DNA of 64,000 nucleotides from JAZKJD01 sp040384585 (lineage in GTDB: Bacteria > Pseudomonadota > Gammaproteobacteria > Diplorickettsiales > Diplorickettsiaceae). The notes below the pieces were generated by a model that saw only the letters and a list, made by a program, of their open reading frames with translations, was not told the DNA's origin and did no database searches. Of this stretch, positions 9,140-18,014 are shown one piece after another. Made by a program: the position numbers and the translations under genes. Numbering within the stretch: position 1 is the first letter of the stretch; each line of letters begins with the position of its first letter. The DNA lies in the NCBI GenBank assembly GCA_040384585.1, contig JAZKJD010000011.1, positions 1 to 64,000 of the forward strand. Direction: 5' to 3'.

Positions 9140-9417
9140 TTATCCCAGGGTGCTTTGGTTTTAAGTAATCGACGTAGTCTATTCGTTGCGGGTAGAGGGC
9201 GATCAAGTAAGGCTTGAAACTTTTTAAATGTATCCGTATCAACCGTAAAAAATGCTTGATCGAGTAATACCTGTTCTGCTTTACTGCACGCCGCATCAAT
9301 CATAAAATCTGAACGACTACGGCCTAAGCGTCCGGCAGCTTGGTCAATGAGATCACGTTGGCGTATTTTCGCGCGGATGTTGATGGATATTGATTGCTTA
9401 GCCTGTGCCTGTCTCAT
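9136..9417 (-). CDS. DUF1778 (TacA-like) antitoxin
   Basis: A 93-residue protein with an N-terminal ribbon-helix-helix region (INIRAKIRQRDLIDQAAGRLGRSRSDFMIDAA) that would bind operator DNA, and a C-terminal arm (FFTVDTDTFKKFQALLDRP) that matches the toxin-wrapping segment of DUF1778 antitoxins. It precedes and overlaps its GNAT toxin by 4 bp. An inverted repeat lies 27 bp upstream and may be the autoregulatory operator. Confidence 0.9.
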   Translation of the reverse strand: MRQAQAKQSISINIRAKIRQRDLIDQAAGRLGRSRSDFMIDAACSKAEQVLLDQAFFTVDTDTFKKFQALLDRPLPATNRLRRLLKTKAPWDK

Positions 9418-9443
9418 AGTTATACCCTCTGTATATATAACCA

Positions 9444-9463
9444 GTGTATATTATTGTATACAC
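9444..9463. promoter_or_regulatory. Candidate operator of the toxin-antitoxin operon
   Basis: GTGTATA, a 6-bp spacer and TATACAC form a perfect 7-bp inverted repeat between the antitoxin start and the valS 3' end. The region is rich in TATA-like sequence that could hold the minus-strand promoter. Binding by the DUF1778 protein is inferred from what is known of such operons. Confidence 0.5.
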
Positions 9464-9494
9464 AACTTCAACACAGATGAGTTTGCATTTCTTT

Positions 9495-12398
9495 TCAGCG
9501 TTTCTGTAATTGTCCCCACTGTTCCTGTAGTTTTAATCGTTGCGCAGTGAAATCGCTTAAGCGATTGCGTTCTTGTGTGACAACATCCTCAGGCGCATGC
9601 TTGATGAAGGCGTCGTTCGCTAGCTTTGCTTGTGCACGTTCTATTTCTTTGTCAATTTTTTTGATCTCTTTTTCTAAACGCTGTCTTTCGGACTCTGTAT
9701 CGATGAGCCCTGACATAGGGATTAATAACTCTAAACTTCCCATTAAACCCATGGTTGCCGGTCCCGCTTTTTCTTTTTCATCTATCCAGTTTATGCTGCT
9801 TAGCTTGGCTAGACTGCGAATATCTTCTTGAAAAAGCATCGTATTTTCACGGTCTTTTTTATTGCCTTTGTGCAGGTATAAGGGGATTTTTTTTGCGGGT
9901 GCTATGCCCATTTCGCTACGTAGAGTGCGTATTGTTGTTACGAATTGTTTAATCCAGGCCAAGGATTGTTCGGCAGCGGGATCTCTTTTGGTTTCCGCTA
10001 CGCGGGGATACGCTTGTAACATCACCGTGTCACCAGTTTTTCCGGCCAAAGGAGCAATGGATTGCCAGATTTCTTCGGTAATAAAGGGCATTAAAGGATG
10101 TAGTAAACGTAAGCAGATTTCTAAAATTTCGATTAAGTTAACACGTGTTTCCTGTTGCTGTTGTGGCTCAGCACAAGACAAAAAACAGGGGAGATGGGTC
10201 CTGTCACTGGATGCGCTTTTTTTTGCTGGCTTACGCCACAAAAAAGAAGCTAGCATCCGTGTCACCCATCTCTTTTTAAGTTTTTGTCCTGTGCTGAGCA
10301 GTTGTGGACTATCTGTTTTGAGTAAAATCGGTTTAGCTAATTCTACATACCAATCGCAGTATTCATTCCAAATAAATTCGTAAATGGTTTGCGCCATTAA
10401 ATCAAAACGATAGTTTTTGAAATGGGTGTGCATCGCGGCAATGGTGCTTTGTAATAAGGAACGGAAGGCGCGGTTGATGGGCATGACTAGGGGTACGTTA
10501 GTAGAGTTAAGGCGTTGATTTTTTGAGTGCATCAAAACAAAACGTGCAGCATTCCACAATTTATTGCAAAAATTGCGATAACCTTCTGTACGGTGTAAAT
10601 CGAAACGAATATCACGGGTGGGTGAGGCAAGGGCACAATAGGTAAAGCGCAGTGCATCCGTACCTAAGGCCGGAATCCCTTTGGGAAACTGCTGGCGAGT
10701 GGCGAGCGCAATTTTTTCCGCCATGTGTGCTTGCATGAGTCCTTGGCTGCGTTTATTGACCAGCGCTTCTACACCAATTCCTTGGATGACGTCCAGCGGA
10801 TCCAGTACATTTCCCTTGGACTTAGACATTTTCTGGCCATCGTGATCGCGGATTAAGCCGGTGACATAAACCTGTGTAAAAGGGATTTGACCGGTAAAAT
10901 GCAAGCCTAACATTAGCATTCTGGCTACCCAGAAAAAGATAATGTCAAAGCCTGTGACTAGGACATTCGTGGGATAGAAGGTGTTGAATTCATCTGTTGG
11001 TTTGGGCCAGCCTAAGGTGACGAAGGGCCACAGTGCTGATGAAAACCAGGTGTCTAACACATCTTCATCTTGTGCCAGTTGAACAGAAGCAGAAAGTGAG
11101 TGGTGTGCGCGAATGGTTTCTTCATCGTGTCCTACATAGATCTGGCCTTGTTGATCGTACCAGGCTGGGATGCGATGTCCCCACCAAAGTTGGCGGCTGA
11201 TACACCAATCCTCGATATTTTCTAACCACTGTAAACAGACCTTGCGCCAGGTCTCAGGAATGAAATTAAGTTGTTCGTCATGAATGGCAGCGATGGCAGG
11301 TTTCGCTAATGGCTGCATAGACATAAACCATTGATCCGTAAGATACGGTTCTATAATGACACCGGAACGGTCGCCGCGTGGAATCTGTAAGGTATGCGCT
11401 TGTATTTTTTCTATGAGTCCTAGTGCTTCTAAATCACTAACGATCTTTTTTCGTGCTGTGAAACGTTCAAGTCCTTGGTAAGCGGTGGGTACGGCATCGT
11501 TTAGGTGTGCCTGCGGCGTGAAAATATTAATGTGGGTTAATTGGTGTCGTTGTGCCAGCGCATAATCATTAAAATCATGTGCTGGCGTTATTTTAACGCA
11601 GCCACTACCGAAGTTGGGGTCAACACTGCTATCGGCGATAATAGGAATGATGCGATTCGTTAAGGGTAGTGTTACCCGTTTGCCAATCAGCGATTGAAAA
11701 CGGGGATCCTCGGGATGAACGGCGATTGCTACATCACCGAATAAGGTTTCTGGCCGCGTGGTGGCAACAGAGAGAAACCCATCGGATTCAGCGAGTGGAT
11801 AACGAAGAGTCCATAAACTGCCTTGTTCTTCTTGATTGATGACCTCCAGATCGGATACGGCGGTTAGTAGTTGTGGATCCCAATTGACTAAACGTTTGCC
11901 TCGATAAATCAAACCTTTTTGGTAGAGATCAATAAAGACTTTTTCTACTGCTGCTGAAAATTCTGGATCGCGAGTAAAGCGTTCGCGCGACCAATCGATA
12001 GAGGCGCCTAAGTAACGTAATTGTTGCGTAATCATGCCGCCGGATTGATTTTTCCATTCCCAAACGGCTTGTACAAAATTTTCACGCCCTAAGTCATGGC
12101 GTGTTTTTCCCTGTGCAAGTAGTTGACGCTCGACAATCATTTGTGTCGCAATCCCTGCATGGTCGGTACCTCCCTGCCACAATACATTTTTTCCACACAT
12201 GCGTTGATAGCGGATCAAGGCGTCCATGAGGGTGATTTGAAAACCATGTCCCATATGCAAGCTACCGGTTACATTGGGGGGAGGTAGCATAATACAGTAG
12301 GCTTCTCCCTTGCCGCTGGGTTTGAAATAGGCATTATTTTCCCAGCGTTCACGCCAAGTGGCTTCTATATGTTTTGAATTGTAGGTTTTATCTATCAT
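9495..12398 (-). CDS. valS: Valyl-tRNA synthetase with an in-frame repeat-derived insertion
   Basis: Class I synthetase that charges tRNA-Val and edits mischarged threonine. The HIGH-type motif appears as HMGH in PPPNVTGSLHMGHG and the KMSKS motif as DGQKMSKSKGNVLDP; the long editing domain lies between them. The C-terminal 70 residues form a coiled-coil arm (ERQRLEKEIKKIDKEIERAQ). Residues about 698-744, in the anticodon-binding region, are not ValRS-like: they are encoded by a palindromic element with flanking 7-bp repeats (10160-10307), and removing it restores an ordinary sequence. Total length 967. It overlaps holC by 4 bp and is probably cotranscribed with it. Confidence 0.96.
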   Translation of the reverse strand: MIDKTYNSKHIEATWRERWENNAYFKPSGKGEAYCIMLPPPNVTGSLHMGHGFQITLMDALIRYQRMCGKNVLWQGGTDHAGIATQMIVERQLLAQGKTRHDLGRENFVQAVWEWKNQSGGMITQQLRYLGASIDWSRERFTRDPEFSAAVEKVFIDLYQKGLIYRGKRLVNWDPQLLTAVSDLEVINQEEQGSLWTLRYPLAESDGFLSVATTRPETLFGDVAIAVHPEDPRFQSLIGKRVTLPLTNRIIPIIADSSVDPNFGSGCVKITPAHDFNDYALAQRHQLTHINIFTPQAHLNDAVPTAYQGLERFTARKKIVSDLEALGLIEKIQAHTLQIPRGDRSGVIIEPYLTDQWFMSMQPLAKPAIAAIHDEQLNFIPETWRKVCLQWLENIEDWCISRQLWWGHRIPAWYDQQGQIYVGHDEETIRAHHSLSASVQLAQDEDVLDTWFSSALWPFVTLGWPKPTDEFNTFYPTNVLVTGFDIIFFWVARMLMLGLHFTGQIPFTQVYVTGLIRDHDGQKMSKSKGNVLDPLDVIQGIGVEALVNKRSQGLMQAHMAEKIALATRQQFPKGIPALGTDALRFTYCALASPTRDIRFDLHRTEGYRNFCNKLWNAARFVLMHSKNQRLNSTNVPLVMPINRAFRSLLQSTIAAMHTHFKNYRFDLMAQTIYEFIWNEYCDWYVELAKPILLKTDSPQLLSTGQKLKKRWVTRMLASFLWRKPAKKSASSDRTHLPCFLSCAEPQQQQETRVNLIEILEICLRLLHPLMPFITEEIWQSIAPLAGKTGDTVMLQAYPRVAETKRDPAAEQSLAWIKQFVTTIRTLRSEMGIAPAKKIPLYLHKGNKKDRENTMLFQEDIRSLAKLSSINWIDEKEKAGPATMGLMGSLELLIPMSGLIDTESERQRLEKEIKKIDKEIERAQAKLANDAFIKHAPEDVVTQERNRLSDFTAQRLKLQEQWGQLQKR
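10167..10298. repeat. Family C palindromic element inserted inside valS
   Basis: A 132-bp palindrome with ends CTCAGCAC and GTGCTGAG, extending inward as arms containing GACAAAAA / TTTTTGTC. Flanking copies of GTTGTGG at 10160-10166 and 10301-10307 look like a target-site duplication. Element plus one flank is 141 bp, which is 47 codons, so the frame is kept. The same core recurs at 3594-3668 and 63361-63493. Confidence 0.88.
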
Positions 12399-12856
12399 GG
12401 CAAGCTTATGTTGTGGGTTGTTAAGGAATAGTGTTGTTCTTTATAGGCTTTGTATTTTTTACGGGCTTGCGTTTTATTTGTTTTTTCCTCAGAAACCATT
12501 TCAATAATCCGCGAAAATTCGAAAAAAAAGTGTGGTACTTCCTGAGTTAGATTGAATACGATGTCGTTGCTGGGTAACTTGGGTTTATCCGTGCCAATCG
12601 TGACAGAGACGGGGAGCTGTAGGGTGTGTTGAGAATTGCACGATAGCGTCGTTGTCTCTCCTATCTGATGAGGAATAAAGCTAATATCGCGAAAGGTCCA
12701 TAGTAAATCATCTAATCGTTGTGCTTCTTCTAAAGAGTTGGTATGGATATACGTGTGATGTTGTTGTTGATAGGCCTTGTCCACTAGGCGACAAAGAAAA
12801 CGATAAATCTCTTTTTTATCGGGTGTATTTAATAAATAAAAATCAACGGTTGGCAT
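12395..12856 (-). CDS. holC: DNA polymerase III chi subunit
   Basis: A 153-residue HolC protein. In the clamp-loader complex chi links the holoenzyme to single-strand binding protein. The N-terminal VDFYLLNTPDKKEIYRFLCRLVDKAY and the central LDDLLWTFRDISFIPHQ are characteristic. The C-terminal 30 residues are lysine- and glutamine-rich. Its stop overlaps the valS start (ATGA), the conserved holC-valS arrangement; pepA, which usually precedes holC, is instead 44 kb away beside lptF. Confidence 0.93.
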   Translation of the reverse strand: MPTVDFYLLNTPDKKEIYRFLCRLVDKAYQQQHHTYIHTNSLEEAQRLDDLLWTFRDISFIPHQIGETTTLSCNSQHTLQLPVSVTIGTDKPKLPSNDIVFNLTQEVPHFFFEFSRIIEMVSEEKTNKTQARKKYKAYKEQHYSLTTHNISLP

Positions 12857-12892
12857 AGTTTTTTCACTTTAGAGACAGAACCTAATATGAAC

Positions 12893-13462
12893 CTAGCTCG
12901 GTTTAGTCGTATGGGTTGTTAGTGAGAGATTTTTGTCGGGTGGTGATTCTGCATTAGGTTTGGCAACCGCAGCTAACATACCTGGATCACGTGCTTTTTC
13001 AGCTAACACAGAAAAAGGGTGTTTTGCTGCGTAATCGATTATCTGGTTGGCATATGTGAATCCTGTTTGTGCATTGCCTGTCTTGTATAGGGAGAGCATA
13101 CAGGATTGGATGTTAAGCATAGGATTGCGTTCAGCTAACGTCTGACATTGCAGGAGTAGCTTATTCATAATCTGTGTTGCAACTACCAGATTTTTGCAGG
13201 GACGGAATAAGTCGGCAGGGGTACTGAATTCCGGCAGCCATTGGCTGGAAATTTGCATCAAACCTATATCCACCGTTTTTCCCTGGGTAATTTGTTGCTG
13301 GGTATAGCGTATGGCTTCAGACGTTTTTTTAAAGTGTTTTGTTACATGATTGACAGTGACTATCAAGGGGTTATTTCCATTGCCTGTTTGTATCATGGCA
13401 TAGGGGATGGAGTTATCTGCATACAGGCTGCAGGCTAAAACGAGCGTGACTAAGTTCATCAT
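12893..13462 (-). CDS. VirB1-like transglycosylase-fold protein lacking the usual catalytic glutamate
   Basis: A secreted protein of 189 residues if translation starts at the ATGATG overlapping the hinT stop, which gives a signal peptide (MMNLVTLVLACSLYA). The GLMQIS motif and the LYKTGNAQTGFTYANQII segment match SLT/VirB1-type lytic transglycosylases that open peptidoglycan for secretion machines. At the place where the catalytic Glu is expected (I-x-x-E-S), the sequence reads AMIQTGNGNNP, so the acid residue appears to be missing. It may be a non-catalytic peptidoglycan-binding relative. It is cotranscribed with hinT. Confidence 0.7.
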   Translation of the reverse strand: MMNLVTLVLACSLYADNSIPYAMIQTGNGNNPLIVTVNHVTKHFKKTSEAIRYTQQQITQGKTVDIGLMQISSQWLPEFSTPADLFRPCKNLVVATQIMNKLLLQCQTLAERNPMLNIQSCMLSLYKTGNAQTGFTYANQIIDYAAKHPFSVLAEKARDPGMLAAVAKPNAESPPDKNLSLTTHTTKPS

Positions 13463-13806
13463 TTTTTCTCTGGAAGCCAGTGTAGTGGACGTCCTCCCAG
13501 CAGATGAAGATGTAAATGGTAGACCTCTTGGCCGCCGTCGGCATTGCAATTGAAAATACTACGATAACCTGACGTTGCAATGCCTGCTTTTTCTGCCAAT
13601 CGGCGTGCCGTTTGTATCAAAGCCCCGACGAGTTCAGTATCATCTTCAGTTAAATCATTGAGTGTAGCAATATGTTTTTTTGGCATAATTAATTGGTGAA
13701 TAGGTGCACGAGGGTGCAGATCGTTGAAAGCGATGATGTGTTTATCTTCATAAACCTTATCGGCTGGCATTTCGCCCTTAATAATTTTACAAAAAATACA
13801 GTCCAT
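13459..13806 (-). CDS. hinT: HIT-family purine nucleoside phosphoramidase
   Basis: A 115-residue HIT protein with the histidine triad HLHLHLLGGRPL near the C-terminus and the N-terminal CIFCKIIKGEMPADKVYED typical of HinT. The family hydrolyses nucleoside phosphoramidates and aminoacyl-adenylates; the physiological role is modest and pleiotropic. It heads a two-gene unit with the VirB1-like protein. Confidence 0.93.
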   Translation of the reverse strand: MDCIFCKIIKGEMPADKVYEDKHIIAFNDLHPRAPIHQLIMPKKHIATLNDLTEDDTELVGALIQTARRLAEKAGIATSGYRSIFNCNADGGQEVYHLHLHLLGGRPLHWLPEKK

Positions 13807-13894
13807 ACGTTCCTATGAATAAGATGGGGATGGTTTAACGTGTCAAGTTTGTTTATGATTATGCTTTAAAAGTCAATTTTAGGAAATAGTAAAC

Positions 13895-14422
13895 ATGAGT
13901 GCGCTTGTAAAAATTGGTCCTGGTAAGAAAACACCTGATGAAATCAATGTCGTGATAGAAATTCCTAGCCATAGTGATCCGATTAAATACGAAGTCGATA
14001 AAGAAACCGGCGCTTTGTGTGTAGATCGATTCTTAGGGACAGCGATGTATTATCCATGTAATTATGGATATGTGCCACAGACCTTGTCTGAGGATGGTGA
14101 TCCGGTGGATGTGTTGGTGGTGGCGCCATTTCCCTTGTTAATCGGTTGCATGATTCAGTGCCGGCCGGTGGGAATGCTTGAGATGGAAGATGAATCGGGG
14201 GTTGATGCCAAGATTTTGGCAGTTCCTATTGATAAATTATCTATGCTTTATCGCCAAGTAAAAACCTGGGAAGATTTGTCTTCAGAATTGACGAAAAGCA
14301 TTCAGCATTTTTTTGAACATTATAAAGACCTTGAAGAAAATAAATGGGTCAAGATTAAAGGATGGAAGGGTGTTGAAGCCGCTAAAGAAGAAATCCGCGA
14401 GAGTTTAGGCCGTTATCAGTAG
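13895..14422 (+). CDS. ppa: Inorganic pyrophosphatase
   Basis: Soluble family I pyrophosphatase that hydrolyses pyrophosphate to phosphate and pulls biosynthetic reactions forward. The metal-binding signature DGDPVDVLV is present, together with YPCNYGYVPQT and the C-terminal KGWKGVEAAKEEI. Length 175 is standard. An AGGA ribosome-binding site lies before ATG 13895. A family E hairpin follows 17 bp after the stop. Confidence 0.97.
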   Translation: MSALVKIGPGKKTPDEINVVIEIPSHSDPIKYEVDKETGALCVDRFLGTAMYYPCNYGYVPQTLSEDGDPVDVLVVAPFPLLIGCMIQCRPVGMLEMEDESGVDAKILAVPIDKLSMLYRQVKTWEDLSSELTKSIQHFFEHYKDLEENKWVKIKGWKGVEAAKEEIRESLGRYQ

Positions 14423-14438
14423 AAGGATAACAGGGCAA

Positions 14439-14490
14439 TATATCCATTGTCCTTGAAGCTGCGAATAGCAACTTCAAGAACTTTCTTTTA
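14439..14490. repeat. Family E hairpin repeat
   Basis: A stem of about 10 bp (CTTGAAGCTG / AGCAACTTCAAG, one mismatch) followed by a T-rich run, TTTCTTTT. It matches the copies at 26875-26931 and, inverted, 50711-50762. Placed just after ppa it could act as a terminator, but its recurrence elsewhere makes it first a repeat. Confidence 0.7.
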
Positions 14491-14552
14491 CGAGTGGTAT
14501 ATACGAAACTTCTTCTAGCGAATAAAACAACACCTAGTTTGGAAAAAGTTTA

Positions 14553-15665
14553 ATGGACGAATTACGCGACTGGTTAGCGCTTTATACAATACCTCAGTGT
14601 GGTTTTGCTACCGTGTTGAAACTCCTGACTATTTTTTCGACACCTGCTGCACTATTATCAGCCTCTACTAGAGAATTACGTCATGCCGGCGCTACAGAGC
14701 TTTTGGTTATGCATTTGCAAAAGCCGGATTGGCAGAGGGTAGAGGCTTGTTTATCTTGGCGAGAAAAATCTGGACGCGATATTCTCCATTGGCATGATTC
14801 ACGTTATCCCCTCTTATTGCGAGAAATCGCTTCTCCTCCTTTAATCTTATTTGTAGAGGGCAAGCTTTCACTTCTTCAACAGCCTCAATTAGCTATTGTT
14901 GGGGCTAGGCAAGCGACGGCAACAGGTTTAGAAACAGCTTATGACTTTGCCAGTGAATTAACAAAACAAGGATTCGTTATCACCAGTGGTTTAGCGCGCG
15001 GTATCGATGGTGCTAGCCATAAAGGGGCTATCAACGAGAAAGAAAAAACGATCGCTGTGTTAGGTTCTGGACTCGATAAAATTTATCCCTCGTGCCACCA
15101 AAGATTAGCGCAACAGATTGTAGAAAAAGAAGGTGCTTTGGTTTCTGAGTTTTTTCCCGATGTTCCACCTAAGGCGGAACATTTTCCACGACGTAATCGA
15201 ATTATTAGCGGCTTAAGTCTGGGGGTTATTGTCGTTGAAGCGGCTCAACGTAGTGGTTCCTTGATCACGGCACGCTATGCTGCTGAGCAAGGACGTGAAG
15301 TGTTTGCGATACCCGGTTCTATTCGTAATCCCTTGAGTGAAGGTTGTCATGCCTTACTAAAACAGGGCGCTACCCTAGTTGAAAGTGTGCAAGATATTTT
15401 GTTTGAGTTGTCTTTTTCGCCACTGTTGGTCAAGGAGAGCCATCTGTCTAAAGGACTCGATAGAGCCAGTGATAGACTTGATTTGGAATCCAGACTTGAT
15501 TCTGAGGATATAAAGCTTGTAGAGTGCCTGGGTTTTGAAACAACGACGGTAGATAGCCTAGTCATGAGAACCGGTTTAGCAGCAGATAGACTACTTGCCC
15601 GTTTAGCATGGCTCGAATTACAAGACTATATTAGCGTGGTTCCTGGGGGTTATGTGAGGAAATAA
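14553..15665 (+). CDS. dprA: DNA-processing protein DprA (Smf)
   Basis: Competence protein that binds incoming single-stranded DNA and loads RecA on it. The Rossmann-like core is clear: VGARQATATGLETAYDF, TSGLARGIDGASHKGA, VLGSGLDKIYP, FPRRNRIISGLS and GSLITARYAAEQGREVFAIPG. An N-terminal helical domain and a C-terminal winged helix (VECLGFETTTVDSLVMRTG) complete the usual 370-residue layout. It ends 2 bp before topA and is cotranscribed with it. With comEC and the minor pilins it suggests DNA uptake. Confidence 0.96.
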   Translation: MDELRDWLALYTIPQCGFATVLKLLTIFSTPAALLSASTRELRHAGATELLVMHLQKPDWQRVEACLSWREKSGRDILHWHDSRYPLLLREIASPPLILFVEGKLSLLQQPQLAIVGARQATATGLETAYDFASELTKQGFVITSGLARGIDGASHKGAINEKEKTIAVLGSGLDKIYPSCHQRLAQQIVEKEGALVSEFFPDVPPKAEHFPRRNRIISGLSLGVIVVEAAQRSGSLITARYAAEQGREVFAIPGSIRNPLSEGCHALLKQGATLVESVQDILFELSFSPLLVKESHLSKGLDRASDRLDLESRLDSEDIKLVECLGFETTTVDSLVMRTGLAADRLLARLAWLELQDYISVVPGGYVRK

Positions 15666-15667
15666 AC

Positions 15668-17974
15668 ATGGCAAAAAATCTATTGATTGTTGAATCGCCT
15701 GCTAAGGCGAAAACGATCAAAAAGTATTTAGGTAAGGATTTTGAAGTGTTGGCTTCTTATGGGCATGTCCGTGATTTACTTCCTAAAGAGGGGGCAGTCA
15801 ATCCAGAGCATGACTTTGCTATGACGTATGCTTTGATCGAGAAAAATGCAAAGCATGTTGACATGATCGTAAAGGCCGTTAAAACAGCAGACGCGCTTTA
15901 TCTAGCCACTGATCCTGATCGCGAAGGCGAGGCGATTGCTTGGCATGTTTATGAGATTCTCAAACATAAAAAAGCGTTAAAAAATAAGCCCGTTTATCGC
16001 GTTGTGTTTCATGAAATTACGAAGTCGGCGGTGAATGCAGCAGTGGCGAATCCTCGTAATATTGCTATGGAGTTGGTCAATGCACAGCAAGCACGTCGCG
16101 CCCTGGACTATCTTGTTGGCTTTACCCTATCTCCATTACTTTGGAAAAAGGTACGGCGCGGTTTGTCAGCAGGTCGTGTGCAAAGTCCGGCGTTACGTTT
16201 AATTGTTGAACGAGAAGAAGAAATAGAGGCTTTCAAAACCCAAGAGTATTGGACAATTACGGCCAACACAAAGGCGGAACAACAGAGTTTTTTTGCACGT
16301 TTGATCGAATATAACAAAGAAAAACTAAGTCAGTTTAGTATCAGTACGCAGTCTCAAGCGGAGGAAATCAAACAAGCCTTAGAAAAAGTAGCACAAGGCC
16401 ACTTGCTAGTGACAAAGGTTGAAAAGAAACAACGTAAGCGTAACCCCGCAGCACCCTTTACCACATCGACTTTACAACAAGAGGCTGGGCGTAAGCTGGG
16501 GTTTACTGCGCAGCGAACGATGCGTTTAGCACAACAACTTTACGAAGGTATTGATGTGGGCCAAGGTGCTGTCGGGCTGATTACTTATATGCGTACTGAT
16601 TCCGTGCATTTGGCGAGTGAAGCGTTACAAGCCATTCGTGAATTGATTGCACAACGTTATGGTGAAAACGAACGACCAGAAACACCTAGGCAGTTTCGTA
16701 GCAAGAGTCGTAATGCCCAAGAAGCGCATGAAGCAATTCGGCCTACCCATGTTGAATATGCACCGGATCAAGTAAAAGCGCATGTAACGCCTGATCAAGG
16801 TAAGCTATACGAGCTGATATGGAAACGTGCGGTTGCTTCGCAAATGATTCATGCAACGATTGATACCGCGGCTGTTGATTTACGGGCTAATGCGACCTCG
16901 GATCACTGTTTTCGTGCCAATGGTTCGACTATCGTGCATCCTGGCTTCATGGCTGTCTACCTAGAAAGCAAAGATGAAGCGAAAGCAAAATCAGAATCAG
17001 AGGAAGATAGTAGACTGTTGCCGGTGATGAAGGTAGGTGATGAAGTCGAGCTCATTGATATCAGTGCCGATCAACACTTTACAGAACCTCCCCCGCGTTA
17101 TAGCGAAGCGAGTTTAGTCAAAATGTTGGAAGAACACGATATTGGTCGGCCTTCAACGTATGTTCCTATTATTTCAACCTTACAAAATCGCGAATACGTG
17201 ATACTGGATCAAAAGCGCTTTAAGCCCACGGATGTTGGCAGGATAGTGAATAAATTTTTAACGCGTTACTTTATGCAATACGTGGATTATGATTTCACCG
17301 CGCGCTTGGAAGATAAACTGGATCAAATTTCTAGAGGAGAACAAGAATGGATACCTTTATTAAAGGATTTTTGGATGCCTTTTAAAACATTAGTCGAAAC
17401 CACGGAAGAAACGGTACAACGTAAAGATGTGACGCAAGAAGCCTTGGATGAAAGCTGTCCTAAATGCGGTAAACCTTTATCGATACGCTTAGGAAAACGC
17501 GGTCGATTTGTTGGCTGTTCTGGTTATCCAGACTGTGACTATACACGAAATATGGAAGGGGAAGTGACCACAGCCAGTGAGCCTGAGGTGGTGGAGGGGC
17601 GTCTTTGTCCAGATTGCGGTCATGCCTTACATATTAAAATAGGCCGTTATGGCAAATTTATTGGTTGTAGTTATTATCCAAAATGTAAGCACATAGAACC
17701 TTTAGAAAAACCTGCTGATACGGGAATTGAATGCCCTGAATGCCGCCAGGGTAGCTTACTTAAACGTAAATCGCGTTATGGTAAGATATTTTATTCTTGT
17801 TCTACCTACCCAGCTTGTCATTATGCTGTATGGAATGAACCGATTGAACAACCCTGTCCGCGTTGTGCCTGGCCGGTGATGACGATCAAGACAACGAAGC
17901 GTCGCGGTACTGAAAGAGTGTGTCCGCGTAAAGAATGTGCGTATGCGGAGTCTATGCCTGCAAGAGAAGAATGA
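15668..17974 (+). CDS. topA: DNA topoisomerase I
   Basis: Type IA topoisomerase that relaxes negative supercoils. TOPRIM starts at once (LLIVESPAKAKTIKKYLG) and continues with the acidic DPDREGEAIAWH. The active tyrosine is Tyr307 in LITYMRTDS. Four zinc-ribbon modules close the protein: CPKCGKP, CPDCGHA, CPECRQG and CPRCAWP, each with a second cysteine pair. Length 768 is somewhat shorter than E. coli (865). Follows dprA directly. Confidence 0.97.
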   Translation: MAKNLLIVESPAKAKTIKKYLGKDFEVLASYGHVRDLLPKEGAVNPEHDFAMTYALIEKNAKHVDMIVKAVKTADALYLATDPDREGEAIAWHVYEILKHKKALKNKPVYRVVFHEITKSAVNAAVANPRNIAMELVNAQQARRALDYLVGFTLSPLLWKKVRRGLSAGRVQSPALRLIVEREEEIEAFKTQEYWTITANTKAEQQSFFARLIEYNKEKLSQFSISTQSQAEEIKQALEKVAQGHLLVTKVEKKQRKRNPAAPFTTSTLQQEAGRKLGFTAQRTMRLAQQLYEGIDVGQGAVGLITYMRTDSVHLASEALQAIRELIAQRYGENERPETPRQFRSKSRNAQEAHEAIRPTHVEYAPDQVKAHVTPDQGKLYELIWKRAVASQMIHATIDTAAVDLRANATSDHCFRANGSTIVHPGFMAVYLESKDEAKAKSESEEDSRLLPVMKVGDEVELIDISADQHFTEPPPRYSEASLVKMLEEHDIGRPSTYVPIISTLQNREYVILDQKRFKPTDVGRIVNKFLTRYFMQYVDYDFTARLEDKLDQISRGEQEWIPLLKDFWMPFKTLVETTEETVQRKDVTQEALDESCPKCGKPLSIRLGKRGRFVGCSGYPDCDYTRNMEGEVTTASEPEVVEGRLCPDCGHALHIKIGRYGKFIGCSYYPKCKHIEPLEKPADTGIECPECRQGSLLKRKSRYGKIFYSCSTYPACHYAVWNEPIEQPCPRCAWPVMTIKTTKRRGTERVCPRKECAYAESMPAREE

Positions 17975-18014
17975 TAATTTCGTATTTCTAATAATATTTA
18001 GAGGAAAAAAATAA

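Noticed and set aside
9862..10383. Plus-strand 173-residue ORF across the valS insert
   Set aside because: Antisense to conserved valS sequence; partly repeat.
14439..14490. Dedicated ppa terminator
   Set aside because: The same hairpin recurs at two other places in both orientations, so it is listed as a repeat; termination may be a secondary effect.
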